In this document: positions 58,950 through 64,000 of the stretch, in pieces | How positions within the stretch are numbered: position 1 is the first letter of the stretch | Layout of the letters: the number at the start of each line of letters is the position of its first letter | NCBI GenBank assembly: GCA_958450365.1 | Contig: CAUEEP010000743.1 | Span: 496,001-560,000, forward strand | Direction: 5' to 3' | Length of the DNA: 64,000 nucleotides | Source of the DNA: Mesorhabditis belari | Lineage: Eukaryota; Nematoda; Chromadorea; Rhabditida; Rhabditidae | Translations under genes and position numbers: made by a program | The notes under the pieces: generated by a model | The model's database searches: none | What the model saw: the letters and a program-made list of their open reading frames with translations, nothing else | What the model was told of the DNA's origin: nothing

Positions 58950-60075
58950 AGCACAAGCTGATAATTTGCTTTATTGCTTTATTTTTTACTTGCCTTTTTT
59001 AATTCTGTGAGTTCAGTTCTTTCTAGGCTTTATAAATTTGTCATTTTGTGATTCAGCTTTGACTAACTTTGAATACTTACTTTTGTCGAGTAAATTTATT
59101 CACCAAATGGCTCAAATAATTGACAATGGATAATTAAACAACACAATCAACCACCTATTCGTGAAGACTAAATTGAGAAGAGTACATTCAAAATTATCGC
59201 TTTCGAAATTTCTATTGCTCTATTCACTGATAGGAAATCATGATACTATGTTTTAATTGATTAATTCGGAAATTTCCACGTCAACCTTATAGTTAGCAAT
59301 GAGAAGTGCCAGGTAATTGCTACAGTACGTTCTACAAATCAAATTAAACATAAATTATTGGAGAGCAATAGATTTGATAACATAACACAGTTAAGACTCA
59401 AAAAGCTCTTATATTTAGGGCCTTGCAAATGGAATGACCAAAGTTTTTCGGGGCACATTTCCAGAATTCTTGTTTGTTTTCGAACAGGGCGAAGGGCAAA
59501 AGAAAAAAGAGAAAAATCGAAATCCGTCACAAAATGAAATGAGGCACATACGAAAATATGGGAGATAATCAAGGATTCGAAAACTAGAATGAGAAATGAA
59601 TGGCACACATTGATGGAAAAAAAATAAAGCGATTTATATAGAATCAAAATGTAAAGCTCAAATGCTGGAACGGGCATTTCGGATGAATAAGTTGACTAAA
59701 AAACAAAGGGAAAAAAACACAATTTACAAATTTACCCCCTTAAAAACCGATATTTCGGTAATCTAGATACGAGAAAAGCTTCACTCATTTTCACTAATTT
59801 TCACTGATTTTTTTTTTTTGAAATTCTGATAAAAGAATAGGAAAATGAAACACAGAAATTTCTTTTGACAAAGAAGGGAAGCGAAAAAAAAACACAGGGT
59901 CGCAATTAGGCATTAAATCGATTTACGGTGTTTTTCTATAAAGTGCGAATCAAAAAAAAAACTTTTCAGGATAGATCCAAGGGGAACCAAGGATTGCAGG
60001 CTGCGGGAGAAAAAAGAGGAAAAGAGGAGAAGATGGGCAGGGGGGGTGGTTTGAGGAGAGATTGTTTCTATGAGG
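58950..60075. other. Convergent spacer between nkb-1 and the PCBP-like gene
   Basis: Two 3' ends face each other. Sequence is A-rich with no gene recognised. The overlapping minus-strand open frames at 59339-59677 show no domain. Confidence 0.55.
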
Positions 60076-63865
<3,790 letters not shown>

Positions 63866-64000
63866 CTGAAAAGTGAATTGTAAATTGTATCGTAAGGAAA
63901 AACTGAGAAATCAAAGTTCAGCAAATATTTATATAATAGAAGATTTATCATGCAAAGATGATCATCAAGAAAAGATAGGAAGTTCGAAGGGATGGGATGG
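63866..64000. other. Upstream flank of pes-4
   Basis: Contains the presumed outron ending in CTTTTCAG just before the start codon. Too short to support another feature. Confidence 0.4.

Overview
The window looks like nuclear DNA of a free-living rhabditid (clade V) nematode. It is AT-rich and full of short GT-AG introns. Several start codons sit directly after a TTTCAG-like 3' splice site, as expected for spliced-leader trans-splicing. The proteins are recognisable relatives of Caenorhabditis elegans neuronal and housekeeping genes (NMR-2, UNC-25, TAT-1, NKB-1, PES-4). I could not run searches, so gene names rest on recalled family sequences and on splice-phase-consistent exon joining done by eye.

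Layout, left to right: a repeat-rich stretch whose first 15 bases look like a cloning-vector polylinker (1-2313); a CutC copper-homeostasis gene (minus, 2314-3533); an NMDA receptor GluN2-type subunit, nmr-2 (minus, 4075-9844); a PLD3/PLD4-like phospholipase-D family protein (minus, 11244-15598); a P4-ATPase lipid flippase of the ATP8A/TAT-1 type (plus, 19050-28609) with two alternative C-termini and a candidate mutually exclusive exon; a LUC7L3-like splicing factor (minus, 29574-31814); a dead LINE retrotransposon (minus, about 32050-34640); glutamate decarboxylase unc-25 (plus, 36661-39605); a small secreted cysteine-rich protein I do not recognise (minus, 40726-41167); a lectin-less polypeptide GalNAc-transferase ending in KEEL (plus, 42713-45720); an unrecognised charged protein (plus, 46784-48797); a secreted VWA plus C-type-lectin-like protein (plus, 51569-53680); the Na,K-ATPase beta subunit (plus, 56228-58949); and a PCBP/PES-4-like KH protein (minus, 60076-63865). 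Two genes are neuronal (nmr-2 for glutamate reception, unc-25 for GABA synthesis). The others serve membrane physiology, RNA processing and secretion. I see no operon.

Introns and spacers are heavily loaded with non-autonomous DNA transposons. TA-flanked families: A (4 copies), B (8 copies), E, K and L. Families with perfect 8-bp target-site duplications: C (2 copies), G and H (H is an 830-bp hAT-like element with a GC-rich core). There is also a roughly 725-bp inverted-repeat element J (2 copies) and simple foldbacks D and F. No transposase ORF was seen.

The most unusual signals are: four independent partial exon copies inside introns (nmr-2 pore exon, two places in tat-1, GalNAc-transferase exon), one of which keeps splice sites and reading phase and could be a mutually exclusive flippase exon; a GalNAc-transferase with a signal peptide and a KDEL-like KEEL end; Ser-Ala in place of Asn-Asn at the NMDA receptor pore filter; and an orphan 8-cysteine secreted protein.
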